A stretch of DNA of 29,121 nucleotides from Betaproteobacteria bacterium (lineage in GTDB: Bacteria; Pseudomonadota; Gammaproteobacteria; Burkholderiales; SG8-41). Shown piece after piece: positions 1-7,393 of the stretch. The stretch lies in NCBI GenBank assembly GCA_025356695.1, contig JANXSE010000113.1, positions 1 to 29,121 of the forward strand, read 5' to 3'. Below the pieces are notes generated by a model. That model was given only the letters and a program-made list of their open reading frames with translations. It searched no databases and had not been told where the DNA came from. The translations under genes and the position numbers were made by a program. The first letter of the stretch is position 1. The number at the start of each line of letters is the position of its first letter.

Positions 1-104
1 GCAACCGCCTCGCTGCGAACGCTGCGCTCGCTGCCGCAGCCCTGCCCGATTGGCCCACCGCAGTGCAACGCTGGGCCGCAGCCTTAGACCGGCTCGCCGC
101 ATGA
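1..104 (+). CDS. C-terminal end of a probable glycosyltransferase (partial)
   Basis: From position 3 a frame is open from the window edge to a TGA at 102-104. It encodes about 33 residues, rich in Ala and ending PDWPTAVQRWAAALDRLAA. This Ala-rich tail with a 'W...A..L' ending resembles the C-terminus of family 4 glycosyltransferases, but the catalytic domains lie outside the window, so the family is an inference. Its stop overlaps the ATG of the following methyltransferase (ATGA, 101-104). This implies translational coupling and a shared operon. Confidence 0.5.
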   Translation, partial: NRLAANAALAAAALPDWPTAVQRWAAALDRLAA

Positions 105-997
105 GCGGATTCGCCGCCGACTGGCTGCAACGGCGCGAGCCCTTCGATGAAGCGGCGCGCGCCCGCAATCTCGCGCGCGGCTTCGACGCCGCGCTTGAAG
201 GCAGCGCACCACGAAGGATCATCGATCTCGCCGCCGGCAGCGGCGCGAATTTCAGGGCGCTGGCGCCACTGCTCGCAGGCGACCAGGAATGGCTGCTGCT
301 GGACAGCGATCCCCTGCTGATCGCCGCACAAACCGCAGAGATCGCACGCTGGTCGCAAGCCAAGGGCTGGCGCTGCAGCAACAGTGCCGGCGGCGTGCTG
401 GTGGAAACCGGCGACGCGCGCTGGCAGGTGCACGCGCAAAAAATCGATCTGGCGCAGGATCTCGAACAGGTTGATCTCGCCGCCTGCGACGGCGTTGTTA
501 CCGCCGCCTTTCTCGATCTGGTATCAACCGCGTGGCTTGACCGCTTGTGCGATTGGCTCAAGCGTTTTGACAAACCCTTGCTCGCGGTACTGACAGTCGA
601 CGGACGGCGCGAATGGCAGCCAGCCCTGTCGGCCGACGCGCGTATTCAGGCGGCATTTCAGCGCCACCAGCACGGCGACAAAGGTTTCGGCTCTGCTGCC
701 GGCAAGCTTGCGACATCCGATCTCGCCGCACGCCTGATGGCGCTCGGATATGCGGTGAGCACAGCGCGCAGCGATTGGCGAATAGACTCAACCCACCGTG
801 AAATGCTGCTGCAAATGGTTACGGAATCCGCTGCCGTCGCTTGCGAGGCGGAGCCGGCTGCCGCCGCACTCTTTACGGACTGGTCGGCACAACGCAACGA
901 ACAAATCGGCGCCGCAGTCCTGGCGCTAGCCGTCGGCCATCTTGATCTGCTAGCGGTAACCACCAGGCAAACCAGTGGCTCACAATCTGCAAAATAA
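101..997 (+). CDS. Class I SAM-dependent methyltransferase
   Basis: The protein has 298 residues from the ATG at 101. That start is chosen because it overlaps the upstream stop as ATGA; an in-frame start at 50 would add 17 residues inside the previous gene. The glycine-rich SAM-binding motif I, IIDLAAGSGANFRAL, lies near residues 40-54. It is followed by the acidic end of strand 2 (LLLDSDPLL), typical of Rossmann-fold methyltransferases. A later acidic motif around CDGVVTAAFLDL fits motif IV. No specificity domain is recognised, so the acceptor is unknown. Coupling to a probable glycosyltransferase suggests a glycan or cell-surface modification role, by inference only. It converges with the LysR gene and is unlikely to belong to the selenoprotein locus. 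Confidence 0.8.
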   Translation: MSGFAADWLQRREPFDEAARARNLARGFDAALEGSAPRRIIDLAAGSGANFRALAPLLAGDQEWLLLDSDPLLIAAQTAEIARWSQAKGWRCSNSAGGVLVETGDARWQVHAQKIDLAQDLEQVDLAACDGVVTAAFLDLVSTAWLDRLCDWLKRFDKPLLAVLTVDGRREWQPALSADARIQAAFQRHQHGDKGFGSAAGKLATSDLAARLMALGYAVSTARSDWRIDSTHREMLLQMVTESAAVACEAEPAAAALFTDWSAQRNEQIGAAVLALAVGHLDLLAVTTRQTSGSQSAK

Positions 998-1026
998 AAA
1001 GAATAGCGCCGCACGAAAAACAGGGG

Positions 1027-2013
1027 TTATCTAATGCCCTGGTTCGGTTTACCGGCGGATCCTGATTTCGCCCGCCTCCGCGCAACCGGTTTTTCGGGCT
1101 TGCGGCTTGCCGAAATATCGAATGCGCCGAGATCAGATAACGCGTTGGTTTCGGCAACCAGTATCTGCGATATTTCCTCAACGGCTGCTGTGCGCCTGTA
1201 CTTGGTCGGATTCGCCAGATACAGCATGCGGTGAAAATCGCCGTCAGCGATGGGGCAGGCAGCGATAGTGCCGGCGCGCAGATCTTCGTGAAACACCGAG
1301 ATCGGCAGCGCCGTCACACCGGTGCCGCGCAGCAACACACGGCGGATCGCCTCGATCGCGCCGACTTCGATCTGAATGGTGGGTTTGAGGTTGACGCGCC
1401 CCAGCCTGTCTTCAATGATCGCGCGCACCGCTGCCGTCACAATCAGCGGCGTTTCCGCAAGCTCCGCCATGGTGATGAATTTGCGCGCAGGATCGGCCTG
1501 CGGTGGATACATCAGCACGATGGGCTCGGACACCAGCGGCCGCAATGTCAGCGCGCGTGATGCAGGCGGGTTCATCAAAATCGCCAGATCGATCTGCCCC
1601 GCCAGCAGCGCATCGAACAGGTTTGTGCTGTAGCCCTCGACGACGCGCAACGCAACTTCGGGACAGTGCTGCCGGGCACGCTCAATCGTGCCGGGCAGCA
1701 GCAAGGGGCCCAGCGTTGGCGGCATGCCGAGCACCACGCTGCCGCGCGGCACTTCCTTGCGTACCCGCATTTCTTCCTTCAGCAGCGTGATCTCACGATT
1801 AACACGCTGGCAGTGCTCGAGAAATTGCGCGCCGGCGGCAGTCAGCCGCACGCCGCGCGCATGCCGGACCAGCAAGGGCATGCCGATTTCGTTCTCCAGC
1901 AAACGCACCTGGCGGCTGAGCGCCGACTGCGCCACGCCCAATTGATCGGCAGCGAGCCTGACACTGCCAGCATCAGCGATGCGAACGAAATAACTGATAC
2001 TGCGCAGATCCAT
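1027..2013 (-). CDS. LysR-family transcriptional regulator
   Basis: The protein has 328 residues starting at the ATG at 2013 (MDLRSISYFVRIAD). This start matches the usual LysR N-terminus; a longer frame to 2067 adds residues without family similarity. The winged HTH covers about residues 1-60, with the typical block AADQLGVAQSALSRQVRLLENEIG. The co-inducer-binding domain follows from about residue 90 (VVLGMPPTLGPLLLP, then a second lobe around IVTAAVRAIIEDRL). The subtype resembles NAC/CysB-like regulators of catabolic genes. It is transcribed away from the selenoprotein gene run across a 207-bp gap containing a perfect 11-bp inverted repeat. LysR proteins commonly control such a divergent neighbour, so it is the likely regulator of the locus. 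The last 40 or so residues are basic and low in complexity. Confidence 0.92.
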   Translation of the reverse strand: MDLRSISYFVRIADAGSVRLAADQLGVAQSALSRQVRLLENEIGMPLLVRHARGVRLTAAGAQFLEHCQRVNREITLLKEEMRVRKEVPRGSVVLGMPPTLGPLLLPGTIERARQHCPEVALRVVEGYSTNLFDALLAGQIDLAILMNPPASRALTLRPLVSEPIVLMYPPQADPARKFITMAELAETPLIVTAAVRAIIEDRLGRVNLKPTIQIEVGAIEAIRRVLLRGTGVTALPISVFHEDLRAGTIAACPIADGDFHRMLYLANPTKYRRTAAVEEISQILVAETNALSDLGAFDISASRKPEKPVARRRAKSGSAGKPNQGIR

Positions 2014-2220
2014 GGGCGGGACGGTTTTGGCTGAGATTGCGCCACAGCATACTACGTTGCGGACCAATCGTGGCAGAGCGATCTAATTTTGTTATACCTG
2101 TGTTCGCCCGTCCACTAATTGTGGACGGGCGGCTGCGCACCTACAATCTTTGCGATCAAGCACGTCACCGCCCGCGCAACAAAAAAACGGGTGCAACATC
2201 CGCACAAAGGAGGCGCAGGA
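2014..2220. promoter_or_regulatory. Divergent control region with perfect inverted repeat
   Basis: This 207-bp gap separates the divergent LysR gene and the first selenoprotein gene. It contains a perfect inverted repeat: an 11-bp arm CGCCCGTCCAC at 2105-2115, a TAATT spacer, and its exact reverse complement at 2121-2131. No T-run follows on either side, so an operator or 5'-leader hairpin is more likely than an intrinsic terminator. A TATA-like hexamer (TTATAC, 2092-2097) lies just upstream, but no convincing -35 element is spaced correctly. A strong Shine-Dalgarno AAAGGAGG (2206-2213) lies 7 nt before the ATG at 2221 and fixes that start. The sequence supports the repeat and the RBS; the promoter position is a guess. 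Confidence 0.55.
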
Positions 2221-2865
2221 ATGCCGCAACGCTTGCAGGGAATTTCAGACGAGGAGGCCACGGGCGCGGTCAAGGAAATCTTCGACTCGTCCAACCAGTT
2301 GCTGGGGCGCACCGCCAACCTCGTGCGCATCCTCGCCCACAGCCCCAATCTTGCGCGCTGGTTTCTGCCGCTGGTGGCAGCAGTGCGCCAGCCGAATGCG
2401 GGCGCGGTTTCCGATGTGCGGTTGCGCAATCTCGCCGTGCTGAAAACATCAACGCTGAACGGCTGTCGATACTGAACGGAACACAATCGGGTGCTTGGTC
2501 AAGCACTGGGACTGACGGACGCCGAGTTCGACGCGCTACAGAGCGACGATTACCGGGAAAGCCCGTTGTTCAACGAGCGCGAAAAAGCGGCGTTGTGGTG
2601 GGCTGCGGAAATGACGCAGAACACCGCCAAAAGCAACAAGGCGGTATGGCAGGAAGTGCGGCGCCTCTTCAGCGACGCCGAGATCGTCGAGATTTCGCTC
2701 AATGCCGGCCTGTTCGCCATGATCAACCGGCTCAACGACTCGTTCCAGACCGAACTCGAAGCGCCGGAATACAACCGGCGGCAGCACGGCGCGGTCGGTG
2801 TCACCGTCGATGCGCTCACTGCCTACGCCTGCCGCATCTGCGCGAATATGGGCGGTGCAAAATGA
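2221..2865 (+). CDS. AhpD-like selenoprotein 1 (CMD family, CxxU motif)
   Basis: The gene reads as one frame of 214 residues from the ATG at 2221 to the TGA at 2863-2865, passing through an in-frame TGA at 2473-2475 (residue 85). It belongs to the carboxymuconolactone decarboxylase/AhpD fold, whose redox members use a CxxC plus His motif. Here the motif is N-G-C82-R-Y-U85-T-E-H88, so selenocysteine replaces the second, attacking Cys. Similarity continues after the TGA (REKAALWWA, EIVEISL, NRLNDS), matching the paralogue at 8192. A SECIS-like hairpin with a GGUC loop starts 14 nt after the UGA. The C-terminus carries a further C204-R-I-C207 pair absent from the paralogue, possibly resolving cysteines. 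The gene leads the operon and overlaps Bug receptor A by ATGA. Likely role: thiol/selenol peroxidase or disulfide reductase; substrate unknown. Confidence 0.88.
2490..2507 (+). promoter_or_regulatory. SECIS hairpin of AhpD-like selenoprotein 1
   Basis: Downstream of the UGA at 2473-2475, GTGCTT (2491-2496) pairs perfectly with AAGCAC (2501-2506) around a GGUC loop (2497-2500). A G-U pair at 2490/2507 extends the stem. The loop starts 21 nt after the UGA. As I recall it, the E. coli fdhF SECIS also presents GGUC at its apex, recognised by SelB. The paralogue at 8472-8485 keeps the loop and spacing with a different but still paired stem. Confidence 0.82.
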
Positions 2866-3833
2866 AGTGCTTCGTAAAAAGCAGCGTCGCGATCCTTGCC
2901 GGTGCCCTGCTGAGCACCGGCGCCCACGCGCAGAACTATCCGGCAAAATCCATTCTGATGATCGTGCCGTTACAGGCGGCCAGCGCCGCCGACGTTACGC
3001 TGCGCATCGTCGCGCAAAAAATGTCGGACAGCATGGGACAGCAAATTGCCGTCGACAATCAGACCGGTGCGGCCGGCATGATAGGCGCCGAAAAAGTCGC
3101 GCGCTCAGCACCCGACGGTTACGTCATCGGCGGATTTGCCGACAGCATCGTGAACTTTGCGCCGAATCTTTATCAGAAAGTCCCCTATGACCCGATTGCG
3201 AGTTTCGATCCGGTCAGCATGGTTGCCGGCGTGCCGTGGGTGATGGTGGTGCATCCGTCGCTGCCGGTGAAAAACGTAAGGGAATTTATCGCACTGGCCA
3301 AGGCAAAGCCCGGCACGCTCGACTATTCGTCCGGCGGCAACGGCAGCGCCCAGCACATCGGCACCGAATTGTTCAAATCGGCCACCGGAATCTCGCTCAC
3401 GCATATTCCCTATCGCGGCGCGACGCAGGCGGCATTCGATGTGGTCAGCGGGCGCATCCCGGTAACCCTCGGTGCAATATCGATCATGCTGCCCTTTATC
3501 AAACAGGGCAAATTGCGCCCACTCGCCACGCTCGGCGAAACCCGCTCGGCGCTGCTGCCGGACGTCGCGACGGCATCGGAATCCGGCGTGCCGGGTTTCA
3601 CGATGTCGACCTGGATTGCGATGTACGTGCCGCACGCAACGCCAAAACCGATCATCGCGCGGCTCAATGCCGAAGTGGTCAAAGCCATTGGTGATGCCGC
3701 GGTGCGCGACCGTTTGCTCGCCCTCGGGCTCGACCCAGGCAGTTCAACACCGGAACAACTGGCCGCCAGTACCCGCGACGGACTGGCGCGCATGGGCAAG
3801 GTCATCCGCGAAGCCGGCATCAAGGTGGAATAG
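2862..3833 (+). CDS. Bug/TctC-type periplasmic solute receptor A
   Basis: The protein has 323 residues from the ATG at 2862, which overlaps the stop of the preceding selenoprotein gene (ATGA). A signal peptide is clear: basic MKCFVK, hydrophobic VAILAGALLS, and a likely cleavage after AHA before QNYP. The mature part has Bug-family hallmarks: an N-terminal strand 'YPAKSILMIVPL', the GQQIAVDNQTGAAGMIGAEKVA block, 'APDGYVI', and the second-lobe 'YRGATQAAFDVVSGRIPVTLG'. Bug proteins bind organic acids or other small solutes, normally for a TctAB tripartite tricarboxylate transporter. No TctA or TctB is in the window, so this is an orphan receptor. It has 'LQAASAADV' where most relatives have a glycine-rich 'PGG..D' loop, as a more distant branch might. 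Ligand unknown. Confidence 0.92.
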   Translation: MKCFVKSSVAILAGALLSTGAHAQNYPAKSILMIVPLQAASAADVTLRIVAQKMSDSMGQQIAVDNQTGAAGMIGAEKVARSAPDGYVIGGFADSIVNFAPNLYQKVPYDPIASFDPVSMVAGVPWVMVVHPSLPVKNVREFIALAKAKPGTLDYSSGGNGSAQHIGTELFKSATGISLTHIPYRGATQAAFDVVSGRIPVTLGAISIMLPFIKQGKLRPLATLGETRSALLPDVATASESGVPGFTMSTWIAMYVPHATPKPIIARLNAEVVKAIGDAAVRDRLLALGLDPGSSTPEQLAASTRDGLARMGKVIREAGIKVE

Positions 3834-3877
3834 CGGCCATTAACAACGGCAATTCAATTACGGAAGGAACATCAGGC

Positions 3878-4222
3878 ATGGGCTCTGCTGTGCAACACAT
3901 CACGGACGATACTTTCAACGCCGAAGTCCTGCAGTCGGCAACACCGGTATTGGTCGATTACTGGGCCGAGTGGTGCGGCCCCTGCCAAATGATTGCGCCG
4001 CTGCTCGATCAGGTCGCCGCCGAATATGCGGACAAGGTCAAAGTCGTCAAGGTCGATGTCGACGACAATCAGGAAACCGCCGCCAAGTACGGTATACGCG
4101 GCATTCCAACGCTGATGATTTTTCAGAACGGAGAATTGAAGACAACCAAAACCGGCACAGTGTCCAAATCGCAATTGACCGCACTGATCAACACCACCCT
4201 CGGCATCGGGGAGAGCGTCTGA
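3878..4222 (+). CDS. trxA: Thioredoxin
   Basis: This 114-residue protein has the normal length of a bacterial thioredoxin. The active site is W32-C33-G-P-C36 in the context YWAEWCGPC, with the cis-proline at P77 (GIRGIPTLMIF) and the buried Asp at D27 (VDYWAEWC). The start at 3878 is preceded by a GGAAGGA ribosome-binding site. It is cytoplasmic and passes electrons from thioredoxin reductase to protein disulfides. Its place between two selenoprotein genes, and directly against the next gene, suggests a dedicated reductant for the selenoproteins of the locus (inference). It may be a secondary paralogue rather than the housekeeping TrxA, so the symbol describes the family only. Confidence 0.93.
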   Translation: MGSAVQHITDDTFNAEVLQSATPVLVDYWAEWCGPCQMIAPLLDQVAAEYADKVKVVKVDVDDNQETAAKYGIRGIPTLMIFQNGELKTTKTGTVSKSQLTALINTTLGIGESV

Positions 4223-5044
4223 ATGTTCACTGAAAAAAAAGACGGGGGTGAACTCGCATCGGATGAAGTCCTCAAGCGCCTGATCGCAGAGCGCGGCGAT
4301 ATTTTTCCCGAGTTTCATTTCATCGCCCGCGAACGCCCCGAATCACTGCACTACACGCGACGTGCGCTCGGTTATGTCCATCAGTACGACAATCATGCGA
4401 CGCCGGAGCAGGAACTGTCGGTGCAGATGCGCGAATTGATTGCGCTGTGTCAGCTGTCGTCGCAAGGCGATGACCGGTTTGCCGCCAATCACGTACGCCG
4501 GCTCTATCGTCTCGGCGTCACCAATACGGTAATACTTGAAGCCGCCGAAGCCTACGCTGCGATTTTCGGCAGCTCGACGATTCCGCATGTGGCGCAGGCA
4601 ATCCTCACCGCCAACAGCAGCGACTACACCTACGGCGTGCTACCGCCCGGCGGCGAACCGAAAACGCTTCAGCATTTTCCGGAACTGGCGATGGGCCGCA
4701 CGCGCACCAGCGCTGCCAATGACGGTCTGATGCAATTGCCCGAATGGCAGTACATCGCGAGCATCGATGCAGAACTCGCAAAACGCGCCAGCGAACTGGT
4801 CGATCACTTTCTGCTGCCCGACGGCGCCGGCGACGAATTGCTGGGGCCGGGTCCGCGCGAACTGCTGGCGATCGCCGCGCTTTGCGTGCGCGGCGAAGTC
4901 GACATTGCGACACAACACATCCGCCGCGCCTACGCCTGGGGCATGAACCGGCATCAGGTAATGGAAGCTATTTCGTGCGTACTGCCAATGACCGGCGCGA
5001 TCAGCCTGCAAATCGGCGCGCGCGCGCTGCAGGCAGCGGACTAA
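4223..5044 (+). CDS. Tandem CMD-fold protein lacking the redox cysteines
   Basis: The 273-residue protein starts on the base after the thioredoxin stop (TGA then ATG), implying coupled translation. It has two carboxymuconolactone decarboxylase-like halves, each with the motif RELxA...H[VI]RRxYxxG. In AhpD relatives this region reads G-C-x-x-C-x-x-x-H. Here the first half has G82-D-D-R-F-A-A-N-H90 and the second G224-E-V-D-I-A-T-Q-H232. Both cysteines are therefore missing in both halves, while the last His is kept. This is not the peroxidase version of the fold; it may act as a true lyase or decarboxylase, or as a structural partner of the selenoproteins beside it. The conservation of two intact halves argues against decay. 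Function not assigned. Confidence 0.82.
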   Translation: MFTEKKDGGELASDEVLKRLIAERGDIFPEFHFIARERPESLHYTRRALGYVHQYDNHATPEQELSVQMRELIALCQLSSQGDDRFAANHVRRLYRLGVTNTVILEAAEAYAAIFGSSTIPHVAQAILTANSSDYTYGVLPPGGEPKTLQHFPELAMGRTRTSAANDGLMQLPEWQYIASIDAELAKRASELVDHFLLPDGAGDELLGPGPRELLAIAALCVRGEVDIATQHIRRAYAWGMNRHQVMEAISCVLPMTGAISLQIGARALQAAD

Positions 5045-5079
5045 CACAGGCAACAACTCAAACCTCAGGGGGTAACACC

Positions 5080-6312
5080 GTGGTTCGTCTCGCCGATTTA
5101 ACGCAATGGGAACAGGATCTCGCACTCAAAAAAAACAGTGAGTTCACCGGTTTTCTGCAGGGCCGTCCATGGGTCCGGCCGCCGCCATTGAAAAAACTGC
5201 GCGTCGCGTTGATTACCAGCGCGGGCCTGCATCGCCTCGGTGACCGGCCGTTTAGCGACGGCGCCGGCGCCTCCGAGTACCGCGTGATTGCGGGTGATGT
5301 CAGCGGCAGCGAACTGGTCATGAGCCACCTGTCGTCGAACTTCGACCGCAGCGGTTTCGCCCAGGACGTCAACGTCGTCTTTCCGATCGACCGCCTGAAG
5401 GAACTCGCCGCCGACGGCACAATCGGCGGGGTCGCAGACTTTCACTATGCGTTCAATGGCTCGGCGCCGATCAAAACGCTGGAAGCGCCGTCACGCAAAG
5501 TCGCCACTATGCTCAAAGCCGACCGCGTCGACGCGGTACTGCTCACACCGGTCTGACCAAACTGCACTGGCGCCGTCGGCGTCATCAGCCACTACCTTGA
5601 AGAAGCCGGCATCGCGACTACGCATGTCTCGCTGATCCGCGAACACAGCGAAACACTGCAGCCGCCACGCGCGCTGTGGGTACCGTTCATTATGGGACGA
5701 CCGCTGGGTGTGCCCGGCGACGCAGCGTTTCAGCGCCGCGTGCTGCTGGCGGCACTGCAACTGCTGGAGGCGCCGCGCGGCCCCGTCATCACTGATTATC
5801 CGGAAGATGCACCGCCGGTTGCGAGCGAAGAGACCGAGGGCTACGCCTGTGCCGTGAGCTTTGCCAAATCAGTGCAAAGCGAAGGTATCGCCGGCGCGGT
5901 GCAAAGCGAAATTACCGGGCTGGCGCCGTGGCACGAACTGGCAACACGTAAACACGGCCGCAGCATCGCGACATTAAGCGGGCTCGCCACCGGTGCTGCC
6001 GCAAAATTCCTGACAGACTTCATCGCCGATCTGAGCACACCGCTGTACCGCAGTGATTTAAGCACCGAACTCGCCTTGCGTCTGGTGGTTCAGGATCTGC
6101 GCGCCTATTACCTCGAAGCGGCTTCCGCGCAACCCGGCGCGCGCGCGGCGCTGAATGCGCAAAACTGGCTCTATCAGGAAACCGCGCTCGGGCAACTGTT
6201 GTTCAAGCTGCGCGAGGTTTGCCTGACCAGCGAAAACCAGATGGTGCGAACGTATGGCGGCAAGGGCCTGATCCCGCTTGCGATCGGGCCACGCCCCGGA
6301 GAATGGACCTGA
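5080..6312 (+). CDS. PrdB/GrdB-like selenoprotein 1 (UxxC motif)
   Basis: One frame of 410 residues runs from the GTG at 5080 to the TGA at 6310-6312, through an in-frame TGA at 5554-5556 (residue 159). GTG is chosen because AGGGGG precedes it by 7 nt and the N-terminus MVRLADL matches the paralogue at 8904 (MVRLAEL). Residues 1-240 resemble selenoprotein B of the glycine/betaine/sarcosine/D-proline reductase family: VALITSAGLH, PFSDG, SHLSSNFDRSGF, NVVFPIDRL, VLLTPV, then the catalytic U159-P-N-C162. After the UGA the frame continues in register (SLIREH, PPRALWVPFIMGRPLG). Residues 241-410 form an extra C-terminal region with two cysteines shared with the paralogue (C257, C381). The stop is 1 nt from the Bug B start. 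It is probably a selenol-dependent reductase; the bond it reduces is unknown, and no GrdA, GrdC or PrdA partner is seen. Confidence 0.88.
5569..5583 (+). promoter_or_regulatory. SECIS hairpin of PrdB-like selenoprotein 1
   Basis: After the UGA at 5554-5556, GGCGCC (5569-5574) pairs with GGCGTC (5578-5583), six pairs including one G-U, around a GUC loop (5575-5577). The loop starts 18 nt after the UGA. The paralogue has the same loop and spacing, and its stem differs by compensating changes (5569G-5583C corresponds to 9390T-9404A). Confidence 0.78.
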
Positions 6313-6313
6313 A

Positions 6314-7339
6314 ATGAATCATCCAGGATACGCTTCGATATACAACTACAACTGCGTAAAGCGCCGGGCCAGCGTGCTTGCGGGCCTGCTGACAGCGCTC
6401 GCAACCATACTAGCGGCCATGCCAGGCACAGCGCAGGACTTTCCGATGCGGCCGATCCGTTTCATCGTGCCGTTCGCGCCGGGCGGCGCCAACGACATCG
6501 TCGCGCGCATGATCAGCGTGAAACTCGGCGAACGGCTAGGCCAGCAGATCGTCGTAGACAACCGACCCAGTTCAACCGGCGTGCTTGGTGTTGAGTTGAC
6601 CGTCAATGCGCCGCCCGACGGTTACACGCTGCTGGTCGGCAACACCGTTACCAACGGCATCAATCCGGTTCTGTTCGCGGCCACCAACCGGGTCAATGCA
6701 ACAAAAGATCTCACCGGCGTGTCGATGCTGGCGGCGGTTCCGCACGCGGTAATCGCCAGCAGCAAACTGTCGCCCAACACATTTGCCGAGTTGATCGCGT
6801 ACGCCAAAGCGCGGCCGGGAGAACTCAACTATACGGCGCCGCTCGGCGGCCACCCGCATCTCGACATGCTGGCATTGGCAAACGCGACCGGCATCAAGAT
6901 CGTGCACCTGCCGTCGAAAGGTGCGGGCGAAACGCTGCCCGCCTTGATGCGTGGTGAAGCCCACCTGTCGAACACGAATATTTCGTCGATGATTGGCCCG
7001 CTGCGCGCCGGGCAGATCAAAGCCTATGCGGTGACTTCGGCGCGCCGTGTGCCGGAAATCCCCGAACTGCCAACGTTCGCGGAAGTCGGTTTGCACGGCA
7101 TCGGCAGTCTTAACTGGGTGGCGCTGTTCGCGCCCGTGAAAACCCCGCGCGCCGTCATCGTCAAGCTGCACGCCAACCTCGTCGAGGTTCTGGCACAGCC
7201 GGAGATGAAAGAATTTTTTGCCAAACGGCTGATCCCGCTGCAGGTCAGCAAATCTCCCGAGGAACTCAATGAGTTCGTATTGACCGAAACGCAGCGTTGG
7301 GCGCGCATTATTCGCGACAATAATCTGAAAATGGAATGA
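6314..7339 (+). CDS. Bug/TctC-type periplasmic solute receptor B
   Basis: The protein has 341 residues from the ATG at 6314, 1 nt after the stop of PrdB-like selenoprotein 1. The N-terminus is long for a signal peptide: a polar stretch (MNHPGYASIYNYN) precedes KRRASVLAGLLTALATILAAMPGTAQ, with likely cleavage before DFPMRP. Bug motifs are intact: PIRFIVPFAPGGANDIVARM, GQQIVVDNRPSS, PPDGYTLLVGN, and the second lobe ending near 'WARIIRDNNLKME'. The glycine-rich PGG..D loop that contacts the ligand carboxylate in Bug proteins is present. An internal ATG may be the true start if the extra N-terminal residues are not used. It is an orphan receptor with no TctAB nearby; tight spacing to the selenoprotein gene suggests linked function. 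Confidence 0.92.
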   Translation: MNHPGYASIYNYNCVKRRASVLAGLLTALATILAAMPGTAQDFPMRPIRFIVPFAPGGANDIVARMISVKLGERLGQQIVVDNRPSSTGVLGVELTVNAPPDGYTLLVGNTVTNGINPVLFAATNRVNATKDLTGVSMLAAVPHAVIASSKLSPNTFAELIAYAKARPGELNYTAPLGGHPHLDMLALANATGIKIVHLPSKGAGETLPALMRGEAHLSNTNISSMIGPLRAGQIKAYAVTSARRVPEIPELPTFAEVGLHGIGSLNWVALFAPVKTPRAVIVKLHANLVEVLAQPEMKEFFAKRLIPLQVSKSPEELNEFVLTETQRWARIIRDNNLKME

Positions 7340-7393
7340 CCGCTGGATATTTCCGGCAAGGTTGCCAACCACGCACAACGATAGAGGCTTGCG

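Noticed and set aside
2105..2131. Intrinsic terminator
   Set aside because: The stem is strong but no T-run follows in either direction, and the position is between two divergent genes.
2037..3833. Long 598-residue frame across the first selenoprotein gene
   Set aside because: Only its part from 2862 encodes a protein family (Bug A, with signal peptide). The upstream part is an out-of-frame reading of the AhpD-like gene.
4223..5044. Fifth selenoprotein or Cys-type AhpD peroxidase
   Set aside because: There is no in-frame TGA, and neither half has Cys at the CxxC positions.
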